A stretch of 64,000 nucleotides of DNA from Incurvaria masculella (taxonomy: Eukaryota; Arthropoda; Insecta; Lepidoptera; Incurvariidae), in NCBI GenBank assembly GCA_946894095.1, contig OX335646.2, positions 12,146,077 to 12,210,076 of the forward strand. The letters are read 5' to 3'. The translations under genes and the position numbers were made by a program. Under the pieces are notes generated by a model that worked only from the letters and a program-made list of their open reading frames with translations, made no database searches and was not told the DNA's origin. This document shows positions 24,320 through 36,012 of this stretch, piece after piece (the stretch's first letter is position 1; each line of letters opens with the position of its first letter).

Positions 24320-25060
24320 TATAGGCTGTTTTAGAATCAAAGAACTTGATTTTTTTTTTCAATGTGTTTTGTGTTTTATGATGTTTAGTAGGTACTAATA
24401 TGTCTTATTGGAATTGTATTATTGTGTGTTGGAGGAACGGGGTGAGGGGGGTTCATTTGGAGTAAACCTAAACGAACCTAACCATAGTTAGGCAAATCAC
24501 ACATCGTGATCGTGATTTGGGGAGCGATAAAAGTAAATTTGTAAGGTTTATAAAATAAAAAAAAAGATTAATTTATATAAGACACGGAGCGGTAGCAACA
24601 TGATTAAAGCGAAATGAAATAGCCCTAACCTAACCGGTCCAGATCGGGGTGGCGCCTTAGATTTTCATCTAAGAGTGGCGCATGTCAATCTATAATTACA
24701 GACATCATCACAGAATAGTCAAAATCACAATCGCACATTTAACCCTGATTGCACGATCGGTCTTGGACGTACATATAAGAATTTGAAATTTCACTAATAT
24801 TTCGCCTTACAAAAAGCCTCGACAGTGTAGCTTCTTGCAAAAAAATATTGTTGTTAATAGTTCCGTAGTTCACTTACCAGTCCCAGCTACCAGCAATCTT
24901 CTACTAAACTAAACCCAAAGCCAACTCGCAAGTAGGTTTGTGAATAATCGCTGATTCAGCATTTAATTCGATTGTGAATTAATATTTTTGCATAATCCGT
25001 TTTTAAGGTATAGTCCTGTAGCTTTCGTAAATGATGTTACTCATTTTTACATAAAACCTA
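24320..25060. other. AT-rich intergenic DNA, no gene seen
   Basis: A small hairpin (CTTAGATTTTCATCTAAG, 24,657-24,674) is the only structure noticed. Confidence 0.4.
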
Positions 25061-25069
25061 GCAGGTCTA

Positions 25070-25150
25070 TTCAGAGTGATCCGACTAACTTTAATTCGCC
25101 GGATTAAACCGGTTTTTGTATGGTTAGTCCGGTGCTAAGTGAGACTGTTA
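25070..25150 (+). mobile_element. Small palindromic MITE (family M5), partial
   Basis: TATTCAGAGTG, GACTAACTTTAAT, AAACCGGTTTTTGTATGGTT and AGTCCGGTGCTAAG match the complete copy at 31,426-31,546. Confidence 0.65.
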
Positions 25151-25496
25151 ATGTTTTATAATGTGCCCTAAACAAAATACACAAATTAGACAGTTTGAAG
25201 TGAAGAGAAGTACCGAAGTGCAAGAAAAACGAAGAGACTGCAGAATTAATCAATGTTCAAACACGTCTCTTTTAGTGAACCGCATGGAGTTCCTTCTATA
25301 CTGTCCGTACAAAGTGACGTGTTTAATCGTACGTTGACGTTGATTTTGATTTTTTGTCCTTTCGTGCACTCGGCCTTAAGTTGTCCATCGCAGGCACAAA
25401 CATCGACTAATAAATCTAAAATTAAAATGTGCATGTTAACTATTTTGGCAAGTTCTAATATTTATTCGAAATGGGAAAAAAAAAGTTTTTAACCTT

Positions 25497-25783
25497 TTTA
25501 GGGTTCCGTACCCAAAGGGTTTAAAACGGAACCCTATTACTAAGCCCCCGCTGTCCGTCCGTCCGTCTGTCACAGGGCTGTATCTAATGAACCGTAATAG
25601 GTAGGCAACTGAAATTTTCACAGAGTGTGTATCTATTTTGCCGCTATAATAACAAATAAGTAAAATTAAAATATATTAAAATGAAAGAAAAATAAAAATA
25701 TGATATTTTGGTGTTAAACAATTTACAATGGTAGGTAGGCACCCTTCGTGTGCGAGTCCGACTCGCACTTGGCCGGCTTTTTT
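25497..25783 (-). repeat. Family C repeat, full length
   Basis: An inverted copy beginning TTTAGGGTTCCGTACCCAAA and ending GTCCGACTCGCACTTGGCCG. A GTCCGTCC run lies at about 25,552-25,567. Confidence 0.85.
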
Positions 25784-25839
25784 ACTCCATATACGCCAAG
25801 GAATACGTGGTTAACTTTTGGACCATATCTCCGCTGAGT

Positions 25840-26275
25840 CGTATTCACTACGTATAATGTTATACGTTGTACATGAATAAAGTTTAAAAATAAAATCAAC
25901 TCTTTGCATCATCCAGAACGTATAATAGTCACAACGTATAATATTCCTAACATGAATTCACAAAAAAATAAAACCATGCAGAACGTATAAGCGAGTATAC
26001 GCTTTAAAAGTATATTCATAAGGGCGCTTATCGTATGAAAAGTTTTTGAATTATATGATATGCATGGTTTTCTTTTTTTGCTAAATAAAGATCATAATAT
26101 TATACGTTGTTACTATTATACGTTATGCATGGAGAAATAAGTAATTTTATTTTTTAAACTTCTTCATGCACTACGTATAAAATTATACGATCTGCCGATT
26201 ATACGTTGTGCATGGTTTTATAAAATTTTGTTAAAATATGACATTATACGATCTGCATATTAGACGTTCTGCCGT
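25840..26275. repeat. Cluster of TATACGTT / AACGTATA motifs
   Basis: About a dozen copies of TTATACGTTGT-like words and their complements (AACGTATAAT) lie in ~430 bp. They are interleaved with several CATGCA or CATGGTTTT words. Spacing is irregular, so this is not a simple tandem array. It matches nothing else in the window. Confidence 0.7.
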
Positions 26276-26279
26276 TCCC

Positions 26280-27369
26280 CCTCTCCGCTAACACTATGTG
26301 TTAGCTTTTGCTGTGTTAGCTTCTTGCAATTTGTCACACATACAAATTGAAAACGTAATTTCAAATCCATCAAGATGATTAAAACTCACACAGCAACTGC
26401 CCCCCCCCCCCTGGAGATTCTAAAAAAGTTGCCAAATATAATGCAACCAAAGTGTCTTTGAGTTGATTTGCTTGAAGTTTAAGCCTTGAACAATCATTCC
26501 CGTACGTCGAAACTCGAATGAATTCACCATTGATGAGAATGAGAAAAGTATGAATTTGTAGTAGGTAAAGTCAACTTGCCCCCCCCTGCGCCATCGGCTG
26601 GCGACGCCCTTGCATGGGACCATAGACGTGTGTTGGCACTACGCTACAAGTTTTTGATCAAGTTCCATACAGACTCGTGTCAGTTTTCTCAGCCAATTTA
26701 GGAAATATTTACTGATATTTTTTTTTTTATAGAATCTTGAGTCGAAATCTTAGGCTCGATTTTCAGTATCACGCATGAGACGACCTTATCACTATCCTAC
26801 TTATTTATCTTACAAATCAACCTGTCTGCTAGCTAACTTATATCAAGTCTCGCATAGCCCATACTTAGAAAGGTCTAGTGCTGCTACTTAATTAACTAAT
26901 ATCTGAAATTGGCCAAAGTTATTAACATGTGATCGTCTAGTAAGTTATGGGCCATGGAGATTTGAACTAATGGTCACTCCTTGGCCGCCATTCCGTCTGT
27001 TAGACTTCTTCGTATGATTGAATGGATATAAATCGAATGAAATGTTTAAGTACAAGAATATATCAATTTAGAATGGACGTTTCTACCTGCCGCCACGTAG
27101 AGGCGAGAGACTATGGGCAGGCGCCTAATGTCATGTCTGTCATCGGCCGAGTCATGTCAGCTATCTTAGGGCTAAGACATTTGACTTCCTGACACTTGCT
27201 ACAAGCCTACACAGTTATACAAAGCAAGACCTTATGCTAACTTAGGTACTAGAACTATTCTATGTTTCCTTGGGACCCCTGTCGACTTTAGCTAAAGAGT
27301 CCTCGTAAGCGCGGGAAAACACAATCAGCGCGAGTACGCGTTCTCTCGTGAACACATTTGCCGTTGCTT
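26280..27369. other. Intergenic DNA, no gene seen
   Basis: Contains C homopolymers of 12 (26,400-26,411) and about 8 (26,579-26,586) bases. No gene supported. Confidence 0.4.
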
Positions 27370-28160
27370 ACAAAACGTAAAGGGAATTTGTCCTGATGAC
27401 TTCACTGGAAAATTGGCGGAATCAATCCCCAAAAACGGACAAGGCCGTGGGAAAATCATACACAACCACTCTGGAAAATCGTATAAATTATGTACCTTTT
27501 TTTTTTTTTTTTTTATGTGACTGGACATGGATGGCTAATACCACACCTTCTGTCATGGTATTAGCCCAACACACCACATGGGAACTAGGTGCCATGCCAG
27601 GACCTTCCTTATATTGCACGGCTACATTGAACTGGATGGAAAACACGGACAATTTTCATTGCCGCTTCGACCATCGTTCATCCAATGCGGTGGTACCAAC
27701 CCGGGCGGGATTAACCCTACCACCTAGTAAGTAAGGAAGGGGACCTACAGTTTAACGTGGAATCCGAACCACGGCCAGCCTCTCTCAACGGTCGAATGGT
27801 CACCCATCCAAGACCAGACTGGACCCAGCGTTGCTTAACTTCAGAGAGCGATCGCCGAAGTGTCGCGCCACTGGGCCACTGAGGCCTTGAGCAAATTGGC
27901 GGTATCCGATCCCGGACAGGCAGGGCTGCGGGAAATTCTACACGCCGCTCAGTAAAATCCGTCGAAAAATCCCGTTATGGGAACCTTGAGCAAAATTGGC
28001 GGTATCCGATCCCGGACAGGCAGGGCTGCGGGAAATTCTACACGCCGCTCAGTAAAATCCGTCGAAAAATCCCGTTATGGGAACCTTGAGCAAAATTGGC
28101 GGTATCCGATCCCGGACAGGCAGGGCTGCGGGAAATTCTACACGCCGCTCAGTATAAACG
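27370..28160 (+). repeat. ~99-bp tandem repeat, interrupted by a SINE
   Basis: Three units begin CCTTGAGCAAA at about 27,885, 27,984 and 28,084. Each contains TTGGCGGTATCCGATCCCGG and ACACGCCGCTCAGTA. A diverged unit (TTGGCGGAATCAATCCCC ... GTGGGAAAATCATACAC) lies upstream at 27,405-27,490, so the SINE at 27,497-27,889 split the array. Confidence 0.8.
27497..27889 (-). mobile_element. SINE with tRNA A box plus 5S rRNA-like promoter, full length
   Basis: Read on the minus strand: A box TGGCCCAGTGG (27,868-27,878), then 5S box-A-like AAGTTAAGCAACGCTGGG (within 27,821-27,841) and box-C-like CTTGGATGGGTGACC (27,798-27,812), then the shared body. The 3' end is an 18-base T run on the plus strand (27,497-27,514). 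This is the best-preserved head in the window. Confidence 0.9.
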
Positions 28161-29485
28161 CCGTCAAAACCGTCCGTAATCGAAATTCAAATTCCGTACC
28201 GAAATTTAGAGCGTCACGCGAATGCACCTAATTAAGCACCTTATTACGTCAACGCGCGACGATAATTTATCCGGTTACATCAATGATATCAATCAAGTAA
28301 TAAACAGTGTAACGAAGAGAGCACTCATCCTCTGCAATCTGCCTGCAACACGATCCCGCCACCTCGTACAGTTCTAGATGTCCTCAGGAACCAGTCTTTC
28401 ATATCACAACCCTATAATTAATCTATTCACTCCCTAGCCTGGTCACAGTTCATTTCCTAGCATTATCACAGTTCACACCACCACTGATCGAATATCGGAA
28501 TACATTCAAGGTTGAGAAAATTTGCGTTTCCCGCCGATAGCGTGCGTCACCGTTGCGCGCTGCACCGCTGTCCGAACTCGAATGCCAAAATCCCGCGCTC
28601 GCGCAGCCCCCAAAAACACCCGGAAATCGTAAATCACCGCTTTCTCTAGAAGGGACAACGCAATTGTTCTTCAGTGCTACGAAGCCCGCTGCGGCCCTAC
28701 CATATACATATGCATACGTAACATTTTAACAAATATATTTGAGGCGGTTGTCTCACGCACTTCTTTCTTCATTTAAATTCTCCATTTAAATTCTAATATG
28801 AATTAAAAAAACAAATAGTAGTTTCTTTTTAATCGACATTTCTGAGGGATTCCGTGGGAAACTCCATTACATTTAATAGTAACCATGCATAATCGATTAT
28901 AAAAAAGGGAATTAGAATAATTATGTTTTAAGAGCTACAACATGATATGAGATTAGATTGGCCTTGTAGGTATTATACCTACAGAGCCATGTCTAGCTAA
29001 AACTGATTGTCGCCGACTCAGCTTTGCCTCTTATTTATTGTGATTTATTGGAAGCCTGAGGGCGCAAACAATCCGCTAAGCTGAAAATATTATTATTGTA
29101 CGAGATTGATGTTAGCCGAAAATGCCTAACTCGACATCTAACACTTCTCTCCTATTTCTATCGAGGGAAACGGATAGACAACAATAACAGAATATGTCTA
29201 AAGGAGAAATAACGGATATTTCCGAAAATATTACGTAAAACATGCAAACCAATTACTCCGATAACTTTCAGAGGGCCGCCACCTCACTCATCGCTTCGTA
29301 TTTTGGAATGTTGACTGAAGAGTTGACTCGTGTGAATTACGAGTATTTGGCCGACATTTGTGGCGACGAGAAAATAGTCAATGGTTTCTGTGCCATTTGT
29401 ATAAAATACATGCGTTTGATAATGCATAATGTTGATTAAATAAAACATTATATTTTAATAATTGGATACGATCCTGGATCTGACG
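28161..29485. other. Intergenic DNA, no gene supported
   Basis: A GC-richer stretch occurs at 28,510-28,630. A 65-codon ORF (29,242-29,439) is followed by AATAAA but has no recognisable family. Confidence 0.35.
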
Positions 29486-29610
29486 TTTTATGTAACTGGA
29501 CAATATCGAAGGAATCAGGCACCACGGCAGGACTTTTCCTTTATTGAACTTGGGTACAAAACCCGGATGATGCGAAGGTACCAACCGTTTTAGACACATA
29601 CATATGAGGT
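29486..29610 (-). mobile_element. Degenerate SINE fragment
   Basis: TTTTATGTAACTGGACA, GAAGGAATCAGGCACCA, GGCAGGACTTTTCCTTTAT and AAGGTACCAACC follow the inverted order of the SINE 3' body. Confidence 0.55.
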
Positions 29611-29804
29611 ACTAGCCGCCAAATTTTTGAGAAATCTAATTCAGTCCTGTGTTTTGTGCATCTAAACTTATTAGGTAAATAAAATTCAGAAATGTTCTGT
29701 GTTTTTGCAATTTATCAATTAACATGACCTAACAAACGACAACATATTCAATTTAAAACAATTGTGGGGACTGCAGGCTCTCCTTCATTGAGCCTTCTTT
29801 TCCA

Positions 29805-29945
29805 AGAGATTTTCTTGACGGAAAACCTTGATTAAATTTAAGTACTATAGTCCAGAATCTTTTCGTCAAGAAAATCGCCTTGAGAACCGCTATAAAAGCG
29901 GTTTTGTAAACTCGGCGTTACTGATTCCTGATTACGGAATTCCAG
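29805..29945 (+). repeat. Hairpin-bearing repeat (family H)
   Basis: Outer inverted repeat GATTTTCTTGACG (29,809-29,821) with CGTCAAGAAAATC (29,865-29,877), then an inner stem AACCGCT / AGCGGTT (29,885-29,891 and 29,897-29,903). The inner stem differs from the 12.7-kb copy by a compensatory pair change. Confidence 0.65.
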
Positions 29946-29949
29946 GAAA

Positions 29950-31055
29950 AATGATGCTGAATTCAGGTCGGAAATTCGGTCCGATTTCTTGCGAAACTCT
30001 GGCGGGTTATCGCTCTATTTCTTGCTTGCTAACCCCTGATTTCAACACCTCCAGCTACCTGGTTACATTTTATATTTATATGGTGTAACCGAAAGATAAC
30101 TTTGGGATTTTTGTAGCTGCAGGTGGTGAAAACTAGCGTAAGAGATATGAGTAATATTGTGCTACATTCCCACCGTATTTTCGCACCTATGTGAGAGAGC
30201 CTTTACTTCCTAACTAGACAAGGTCGATTAATTGCATGCATTATTTAGCACATTTCTGAATATAATATTTTTAAGCCTATTTTTAGATCAGAAATGAGAC
30301 GTTACACATTCTCGTACCTACTTTCGTTAAAAATTGTACTGCGGCAAGTGTAATGGGTACCTATTATCGCCCCCAGATGAGGTATTTGACCTGACCTCTA
30401 GACAATTCACCCCTCTTAACTCCTTTACATTTTACGTTATGAATATTAATGTACCTACCCTTATGTTAGAAATTAAATAAATATTGTTCCCTTTTTGGAT
30501 ATAATATTTTTACAAGTCTCGTTGCCCGCATCAAATCAAAATATATTTCAATGTACTAATTTCCCCAAGGAGCAGTTGGGCATTTCGTGAACTTTCGGCT
30601 GCAAAGTAGATATTCAACTTTCCTAAGGATTTAAATATGGTTCAAGAAAAGCGCTCAAGAAATTTCGAATCACTGGACTTTATAAAGAGATGGCATTTGC
30701 TAAAATATTGATACTTTATTTTCAAAGACATCTTCTATGTACATATATCTGTTACCAGATACTCAGTTAGGTATAAGTATACGCCTTTTTCCCTTGAGGA
30801 AATAGATATATACAAAGATGGTAGTGCGCCATGCGCTATACTTCTCTTGCATTTTCTACAGGCATGCATTTCTTAATACATGCTCTTCGATTACGAGTAC
30901 TAGGAATTTGATCTTATCATAGATCTTATGAACAACATGACGTATCTCGTCATGATACGTTATTTTTGATCGTCCGGGCTTGCCAAATACTTCCTTCAGC
31001 CATGTAATTATTTCGTCACTAATTTTAATGTTCTACTTTTTAACTTTCTAACACA
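29950..31055. other. AT-rich intergenic DNA, no gene seen
   Basis: No supported feature. Confidence 0.4.
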
Positions 31056-31059
31056 ACAC

Positions 31060-31215
31060 ACCGCATTCCCGAAGGAATCAGGTGTCATGCCAGAACCTTC
31101 CCTGTATGAGCACGGCTACATAAGTAGAACTGGAAATACGTGCACCTAATTCTTTCGGAAATGCGGTATTTTGGGGCTAATATTCGTATTTAGCCACCAA
31201 TGTCCAGTTATATAA
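31060..31215. mobile_element. Two SINE fragments head to head
   Basis: An inverted 3' body (ACACACCGCATTCCCGAAGG ... GAGCACGGCTACATAA, to about 31,132) is followed by a direct one (GCACCTAATTCTTTCGGAAA ... CCAATGTCCAGTTATATAA). Confidence 0.6.
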
Positions 31216-31425
31216 TCAAATCAGATATGTCGTTAATAATTGTATACTGTACCGTACTAACTAAAAAGGTCAAAATTGGAAAGGCCTAGGATTTTGTAAT
31301 CATTAAACATAACACCTGATAAAATTTCTCTCATATTTATATAATATCGTCTCCTATTACGTAAACTCGGCCTTGCTTGCTCTTTTGAGATTCAGCGGAC
31401 TCTCTATTAGTCTTCTGCAGCCGTA

Positions 31426-31546
31426 TTCAGAGTGGGCGGACTAACTTTAATACGCAGGTTGTGCCCGGACTAAACCGGTTTTTGTATGGTTAGTCCGGCG
31501 CTAATCCCGTACTAAGTTTTGATAGGTTCACTCTGAATACGACTGA
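31426..31546. mobile_element. Small palindromic MITE (family M5), complete
   Basis: Terminal inverted repeats CGTATTCAGAGTG / CACTCTGAATACG enclose GGACTAACTTTAATACG, AAACCGGTTTTTGTATGG and GTCCGGCGCTAA. Other copies are at 25,070, 36,485 and 44,055. Confidence 0.75.
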
Positions 31547-31549
31547 AAA

Positions 31550-34500
31550 ACTTATTGAAAAACAAAAATATTATTTCTGTTTTTTTTTCTTGTGTTGCAT
31601 GGACCTCTTTCAGGTTTTCTCCATGGTTTTCCAATTATCTCTTCTTTGCAGTCTCCAGCCAGCATTGACGTACATAAAGCAATAGACACACCCTATCCGC
31701 TCGCTGACGCCCTACTGCGTGTCAGTCTGTGGTCGACTCGATATCCGAGCGTGCGCGCCATCTACAGGCTTTGCAATGCGACAAAATGCCGATATCCAAG
31801 TTCAAAAGTTATAAAAATCGGAGTGAAAGGAATACAAAGATCCGTGGAATTACTTATCACAAGCAAACGTACATATTACTACACATAAATCAAGAAAACA
31901 TTTCGTCCGAAATAATAATTCTGTAGCGACCGCGGTGGCTGCAACCGCCGCCACAGTGGGGCGAAACCGTAAAATCAGGGACATCCGATTTTCTTGTAGA
32001 ATTGAAGAAAACGAAGTATGCAGAAATCTTCTTCAGCCTTCAACGTATTTTATTCTTGACGAATTTCCATTTTATTCGTTATTTTAAGAGTTACAGTATG
32101 TTTTCATTATTTTACTATGGACAAATGAGAACTTAATGATTTTTCTCAAAATGATTGATAGAGCCTTTGCTCTTTATACTAAATATTAATTAAACATGCC
32201 ATTCAGTATATAAATTTGTTAAAATCGTGTTCCCGTGCGTCCCCGTGTTTGTTATATTTACATTTATATATGTTATTTTCGGCCCGCGACCACCGCCGCT
32301 ATTTCATATTAAACAAGAAGTAAATCGTCATCTGCGTCATCAAAAAACTTAACACAACGTCGTTGTGTCAACATTGAAACTTGACATTGCTTTGATGAAC
32401 ATCATGCAATTTTGTTGCGTGTAAACTGGAAAGTTTGATTTAAACTTGACGCAAGTGCACTCAGTTGTTTTGGCAAAGGTGTAGCAAACCTTCTTGTTTG
32501 TTACTTAAATCTTATTGCAAGTCAAACACAAGCTTACATTGCTATCTGGGTTGTGAGTAAGGCCGAATTAGCCAAGGAATCATGGCATCGAGCATCGCAT
32601 TGTTACAAAACTAACTATTCGTTAGTTCGATTAGTTCGACTAGTTCACTACACGTATAAATGTACCAAATAGCGAGAAATCGTCCCACGACTGGTCACAA
32701 TCCATTCTGGCAGGAAACCAAATAGAAGTCTGCACCTGACGGACGCGCCCTATGACTGACTTGCAAAATTCCGGACGGAAAAAACTGAATGTGTCCCAAA
32801 CAATCCGGAAAGGCAGTTTCTGATTCTTGATCAGCAAACCTGATGTGTGGCCGCCACCCAATGGCCAAGTCAAGGGACAAGTGTATTGTATTTATATGTA
32901 GACTACGTTCAAACAATACCAAAATAAATACATTAGAAAACAAGTCAATGCCTTGAACCAGAGCGAAACAAGACAATTCTTTGCTTTAAGCTCGTAACTA
33001 AATCCCATTTTCATGAAATGTGTTTTTTTTTCGTGTTTCCTGTAAACTTGCAAATTTTTCTTTGACGAGTTTAATACCTTATAGAAGATATGTTAGCTTA
33101 TATTGGCAGCATCGACATATTTTCCTAATATAAGACGATCGCATATCTTGACGGCATCGACAGATCTTCTTAGGAAGTCTCTCAAGAAGATCTTTTATAG
33201 TATAAGCCGATATGTCAGCTACATACATCCGGGCCTATGTTTTTTTTTACTTTTAATGTTTCAAATATGGTCGACTCACTCGGAAGTTATTACAAAAGTA
33301 AACCCAAGCGTATTGCACAAAATATAATCGGATGGAATAAAAGGATTAGGTCGGCCTTAGGGCGATCTGCGAGGTCGGGGGGCGGCGGAGGCAAGGGCCT
33401 GCATGACTGACAGCGGGTCAGCTACTCTGACGACGGAGACGTAATTGAAATTCGGGCCCAGCGCCTCCGCCTTCCCCGCCGCACACGGCTCGCGACCACG
33501 CCGCGAAGAGATGCGTAACGGACGAGCGACAGTTAACTCGCTCTGGACAAAATGTCACCGCTGCTGTCTCGGGTCCGTCGGGGGGCCCAGCGTCACTCTA
33601 TCGCAAATTAATCTAATTTCCTGATGGCACTTCATTCAGGCACTGGATTTATGTTACTGTTTCAACGTTTTCGCTACGTCAGCGAAATGGCACGTCGATT
33701 TATGGGAATATAATTATTGTTTTCCATATTTATTCTTGTTTGTTAGATCATTACTGTTGTTCGACATGCGGACATTTACGGATTGTGAGCAGCGAAATAA
33801 ATGATTCAAAGTGATAACGTCCGGAGACAATATGCCTCCCATTTGAGCGAGGGATAACGGCTCGCATGGGAAAACCGTTCAGCATAATTGGAATTTAGCC
33901 TTTCAAACCTCTAAGAAAAACATCTTCAAGTAATCATTTGTGAAAGACGAGGACTAACACTCTCTCTCCAAAGTACCGTGTAGCCGTGGGAAATGTGACA
34001 TACTCACGCTTCTTTCGAGAATCCATAGAAAATTCTTCATCAACAAGTAAGTATTTAAGCAAAATGAATGATGAAAAGCGACAAGGGAAGTGACAGAGGA
34101 AGGTACTGGCATGACTGACACCTACTTTTCATAAGAACTTTTCTCGATTCTCGTCTGCACATCTTTCAGTCAACAATTGCACCAAGCTATTGTGGAACAT
34201 TTGTCGTAAACGACTTCCTTATGCAAGGAAAATAGAACATAAAAGATGATACGGAATTTACGATACAGACGTAGAAAGTTTACTTACATAAACTCTTGCT
34301 ACATTCGAAATGGAAATCAATTTTCTTACCTACTGGTTACCGTGGGAGTCTAAATTATGGACTGTCAAAAATTGTTTTTGAGGCACGAAATCGCAGCAGT
34401 CCAGGTAACTGGAAAATAAGTGATTACAGCAATTAATGGGAACTTCTTGAAGATTTTTTTAACTGTAATAGCGATCCCGTAGTTCTTGTCTCGAAAGTTA

Positions 34501-34657
34501 CGCCCATGCTTTCTCGTGTATATGGGTTTTACCTAAATGTATAATTAAGAATTAATTAATAATTGGTCGTTCATAATTCGGGTTAATACATGTAGTTCGG
34601 AACTCATGTACCCCCGTGGGTGGAAGGAGTATACATAATTATAGTCATCCATGCTTG
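31550..34657. other. Intergenic DNA, no gene supported
   Basis: A GC-rich island at 33,360-33,600 contains GGGGGGCGGCGGAGG and GTCGGGGGGCCCAGCG. A weak inverted pair (TAGCGACCGCGGTGG near 31,924; CGCGACCACCGCCGCTA near 32,284) may bound a decayed MITE. No coding exon recognised. Confidence 0.35.
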
Positions 34658-34661
34658 TTAA

Positions 34662-35029
34662 GGTCGGCCCGTAAGCACCAGAAAATTTCACCTCCCATAC
34701 AAACGTAGTTTACTAATCATTTGAAAACCACTGTTCCAACTTACTTTATATTTGGTATCTAATATTAGGCTACAAATATCTGTGTCTGCATGGCTTTGTT
34801 TTTTCGGTAAATGTATTCTGGGCCAAGCCACAGAGAAAACAAAATTCGTATGAAGATTTTCTTTTTGCTTTCATTTCATTCGGTTTGGGTTTTTCAAAAA
34901 AACAAAAGCATGCAGACACAGATATTTGTTACCTGATATTAGATATTAAATATAAATGTTATTGGAATAGCGGTTTCCCAATGATTAGTAAACTACGTTT
35001 GTATGGGGAGCATAGCTTACGGGCCGTTC
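34662..35029. mobile_element. Palindromic MITE with TTAA target (family M2)
   Basis: Left end GGTCGGCCCGTAAGC follows TTAA (34,658-34,661). Right end GCTTACGGGCCGTTC precedes TTAA (35,030-35,033). Inner arms include AAACGTAGTTTACTAATCAT and AATATCTGTGTCTGCATG with their complements on the right. It belongs with piggyBac/Kolobok-type target use. Confidence 0.85.
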
Positions 35030-35215
35030 TTAAGATTGAAACATTTATATTTTCGCAGATAGGCAGAGCCGGCAATTTATGTAGGTCTGTCTGTCTGTTC
35101 AGCAACACCGAGCAATTATCCCTTTGTAAATGTCCAAAGAATTGTGCAGCACGGTGAAGATTAATGATGTGCCAAGAAATAAAATAGTTTAAAAGAGACA
35201 GAGGCAATCAGCCTC

Positions 35216-35408
35216 GGTAGCCAAGTGGCGCGACGCCTTGCGTTTCGATAAGCTTGGTGAAGCGCGCCTGAGCAGGGATAGGTTTTGGATGGGTGACCAT
35301 TATCACGCGTTGATGCTGGCCGTGGTTCCAATTCCACGTCCAGGCTAATATATGACGGTCAGTTTGGTATTAGGTAGCCATCCACGTGGAGTTACATAAA
35401 AATAAATC
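35216..35408 (+). mobile_element. 5S-like SINE, internally deleted
   Basis: Head CCTCGGTAGCCAAGTGGCGC, the box-C-like TTGGATGGGTGACC and TGGCCGTGGTTCC are retained. The body is deleted down to CTAATATATGACGGTCAG and the A-rich end. Confidence 0.75.
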
Positions 35409-35914
35409 AGCTGGCACGAACAACTTTTGCAGCTGAATTACTTATTTTGGCGGTTTATTTAGTTGAGTTGGGACCATACTGTTTGGGGCAAGGAATATTT
35501 GTAATTTCTTTGACGACGCGGTATTTCATCGGCTGACGACGCCACTTCGATTTCGTGGCAGAAATTGCAGAAAATAAAAACCATGTAAAAAATTTATAGT
35601 AAAAACCTTTTTAACCACAAGCTTATATTAAAATGCTTAACTTAAAAAAAACTTAAAAAAATCAAACCACCGAATAGTAAATCAAACCAATAAACTATAA
35701 CATTATACAATTTATGTATACGATATAAAAGCTTTTCGCTATCTTAACCTGTATAAATTCATTTTATGGAATACATATTATTTTTGTTTGAATTGCTGAA
35801 TTCTTGTATATTTATGCAGGTAAAATCTCGCTACAAGCTTTCTACTTTTTTTCTCGTTGTGGATTGGAAAGTGGATTTGAAAGACGAATTCGAGCTGCAG
35901 TGATAGGGCGATAT

Positions 35915-36012
35915 GTGGCCGCCCGGGTTGGTAACATCGGATTGGATACAAGATGGTCGAAGCGGCAATACCGCCGCTAATAATGTGGCCGTGCTCATTA
36001 ACCGAAGGTTCT
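35915..36012 (+). mobile_element. SINE body fragment
   Basis: GCCGCCCGGGTTGGTAACAT, GATGGTCGAAGCGGCAAT and GTGGCCGTGCTCATTA remain, flanked by unrelated AT-rich DNA. Confidence 0.6.

Noticed and set aside
27885..28160. CRISPR-like array
   Set aside because: Units are contiguous ~99-bp tandem repeats without spacers in a eukaryotic genome.
29242..29439. 65-codon ORF followed closely by AATAAA
   Set aside because: No domain, signal peptide or splice context; AT-rich DNA gives AATAAA often.
31924..32301. MITE bounded by TAGCGACCGCGGTGG and its loose complement
   Set aside because: The inverted match is imperfect, no target duplication is visible, and no second copy occurs in the window.
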